Positions 35,459 to 35,989 of a stretch of 35,989 nucleotides of DNA are shown piece after piece (the stretch's first letter is position 1; each line of letters opens with the position of its first letter). The translations under genes and the position numbers were made by a program. The notes under the pieces were generated by a model. The model was given only the letters and a program-made list of their open reading frames with translations, searched no databases and was not told where the DNA came from. Source of the DNA: JBEKYD01 sp049509915 (lineage in GTDB: Bacteria > Acidobacteriota > Terriglobia > Bryobacterales > Bryobacteraceae); contig JBEKZL010000079.1 of NCBI GenBank assembly GCA_049509915.1, positions 1 through 35,989 of the forward strand, read 5' to 3'.

Positions 35459-35487
35459 TGTCCGACATTTTATCAGATCTGTCCGAC
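35459..35487 (-). promoter_or_regulatory. Direct-repeat operator of the toxin-antitoxin pair
   Basis: TGTCCGAC occurs at 35459-35466 and 35480-35487, a 21-bp period (two helix turns), flanking a TAAAAT -10-like box (35468-35473 on the minus strand). Ribbon-helix-helix dimers bind such repeats and block the promoter. Confidence 0.55.
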
Positions 35488-35557
35488 GTCCATGTGCTTC
35501 GCGGCTGCGCCCGCTCCGGCCGCCATCAGCGCTTCACAGGCTTGGCGCGCGCCAACC

Positions 35558-35989
35558 TCAGCACTTTTCGCGCGCGCCGATCAGCTCTTCGATGTTCACC
35601 AGTTCAGTGGGATAATCGCCGGTGTAACAGGCGTAGCAATACTCGTGGCGCTCGTCGGCCACGGCCCGGCGCAGGGAGGCCAGGGAGAGATATCCGACGC
35701 TGTCGGCTTCGACGAAGCGGCGGATTTCTTCGGGGGTATGGTTGGAGGCGATCAGCTCGCCGCGGTTGGGCGTATCGACGCCGTAGAAGCAGGGCGAAAT
35801 GGTGGGTGGGCAGGAGATGCGCAGGTGTACTTCGCGGGCGCCGGCCTGGCGCACCATGCGCACGATCTTGCGGCTGGTGGTGCCGCGCACGATGGAATCG
35901 TCCACCAGCACCACGCGCTTGCCCTGGAGCAGATGCCGTACGGGATTGAGCTTGAGCTTGACGCCGAAATCGCGGATGGCCTGGGAAGG
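35558..35989 (-). CDS. purF: Amidophosphoribosyltransferase, C-terminal part
   Basis: Catalyses the first committed step of purine synthesis (PRPP + glutamine to phosphoribosylamine). The frame is open from the window edge, so the N-terminal glutaminase domain lies outside. Visible are PSQAIRDFGVKLKLNPVRHL, then RVVLVDDSIVRGTTSRK, the PRPP-binding loop, and CPPTISPCFYGVDTPNRGEL and IASNHTPEEIRRFVEADSVG, typical of PurF. It ends EELIGAREKC. It is transcribed toward the toxin-antitoxin pair. Confidence 0.95.
   Translation of the reverse strand, partial: PSQAIRDFGVKLKLNPVRHLLQGKRVVLVDDSIVRGTTSRKIVRMVRQAGAREVHLRISCPPTISPCFYGVDTPNRGELIASNHTPEEIRRFVEADSVGYLSLASLRRAVADERHEYCYACYTGDYPTELVNIEELIGAREKC

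Overview
The window is about 36 kb of GC-rich, densely coding bacterial chromosome. The gene content points to an Acidobacteriota genome of the Solibacter/Bryobacterales type: a PEP-CTERM protein, a GT-C-like membrane protein with tandem TPRs, a Tat-exported aldo/keto reductase with ferredoxin clusters, a Ser/Thr kinase with a multi-spanning C-terminal half, and PIN-domain toxin-antitoxin pairs. The assignment comes from recognising families and repeat style, not from a database search. No rRNA, tRNA, CRISPR array, prophage or intact insertion sequence was seen.

Layout. 1-2.2 kb: end of a TPR-like gene, a D-2-hydroxyacid dehydrogenase (-), and a small membrane protein whose zinc-ribbon start is out of frame. 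2.2-2.5 kb: a collapsed vapBC pair. 2.6-3.2 kb: a PEP-CTERM protein (-) with a 26-bp dyad upstream. 3.3-5.6 kb: a membrane protein with eight 35-residue TPR copies. 5.7-9.0 kb (-): a three-part membrane polyferredoxin fusion and a ferredoxin-type aldo/keto reductase. 9.2-10.9 kb (-): an ECF sigma factor, a zinc-finger anti-sigma factor and a Spy/CpxP-like protein, coupled by ATGA overlaps. 11-15 kb (+): a damaged hsp20 behind a near-consensus sigma-70 promoter, then clpB and htpX, a protein-quality-control cluster. 15.3-15.7 kb: a chimeric small ORF (-) beside a copied piece of htpX. 15.7-20.6 kb (+): treZ, a GH57-like gene start remnant, and treY (trehalose from glycogen-type glucans). 20.8-21.9 kb: an RlmI-like rRNA methyltransferase. 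22-23.3 kb: a frameshifted DUF4833 gene (-) and a sigma-like protein (+). 23.4-27.7 kb: a multi-receiver regulator (-) divergent from a membrane Ser/Thr kinase (+). 27.8-28.4 kb: a ribbon-helix-helix antitoxin broken by a 14-bp tandem duplication and a truncated PIN toxin. 28.6-30.7 kb: an APC permease, a dimeric alpha-beta barrel protein and a VOC protein. 30.7-31.3 kb: a triple zinc-ribbon protein (-). 31.5-34.7 kb: acetate kinase (+), a methyltransferase (-) and a PPi-type phosphofructokinase (-). 34.8-35.5 kb (-): an intact PIN/RHH toxin-antitoxin pair. 35.6 kb to the end: the 3' part of purF (-).

The most striking theme is gene decay and repeats. At least six loci look broken by short deletions, duplications or frameshifts. 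Several short palindromic repeats recur between genes, and one composite repeat spans the start codon of the polyferredoxin gene. Either the genome is accumulating pseudogenes or the assembly has indel errors; reads would decide. No clearly new multi-gene system stands out. The best leads are the 14-bp slippage element in the antitoxin, the polyferredoxin fusion, the PEP-CTERM dyad and the clpB leader.
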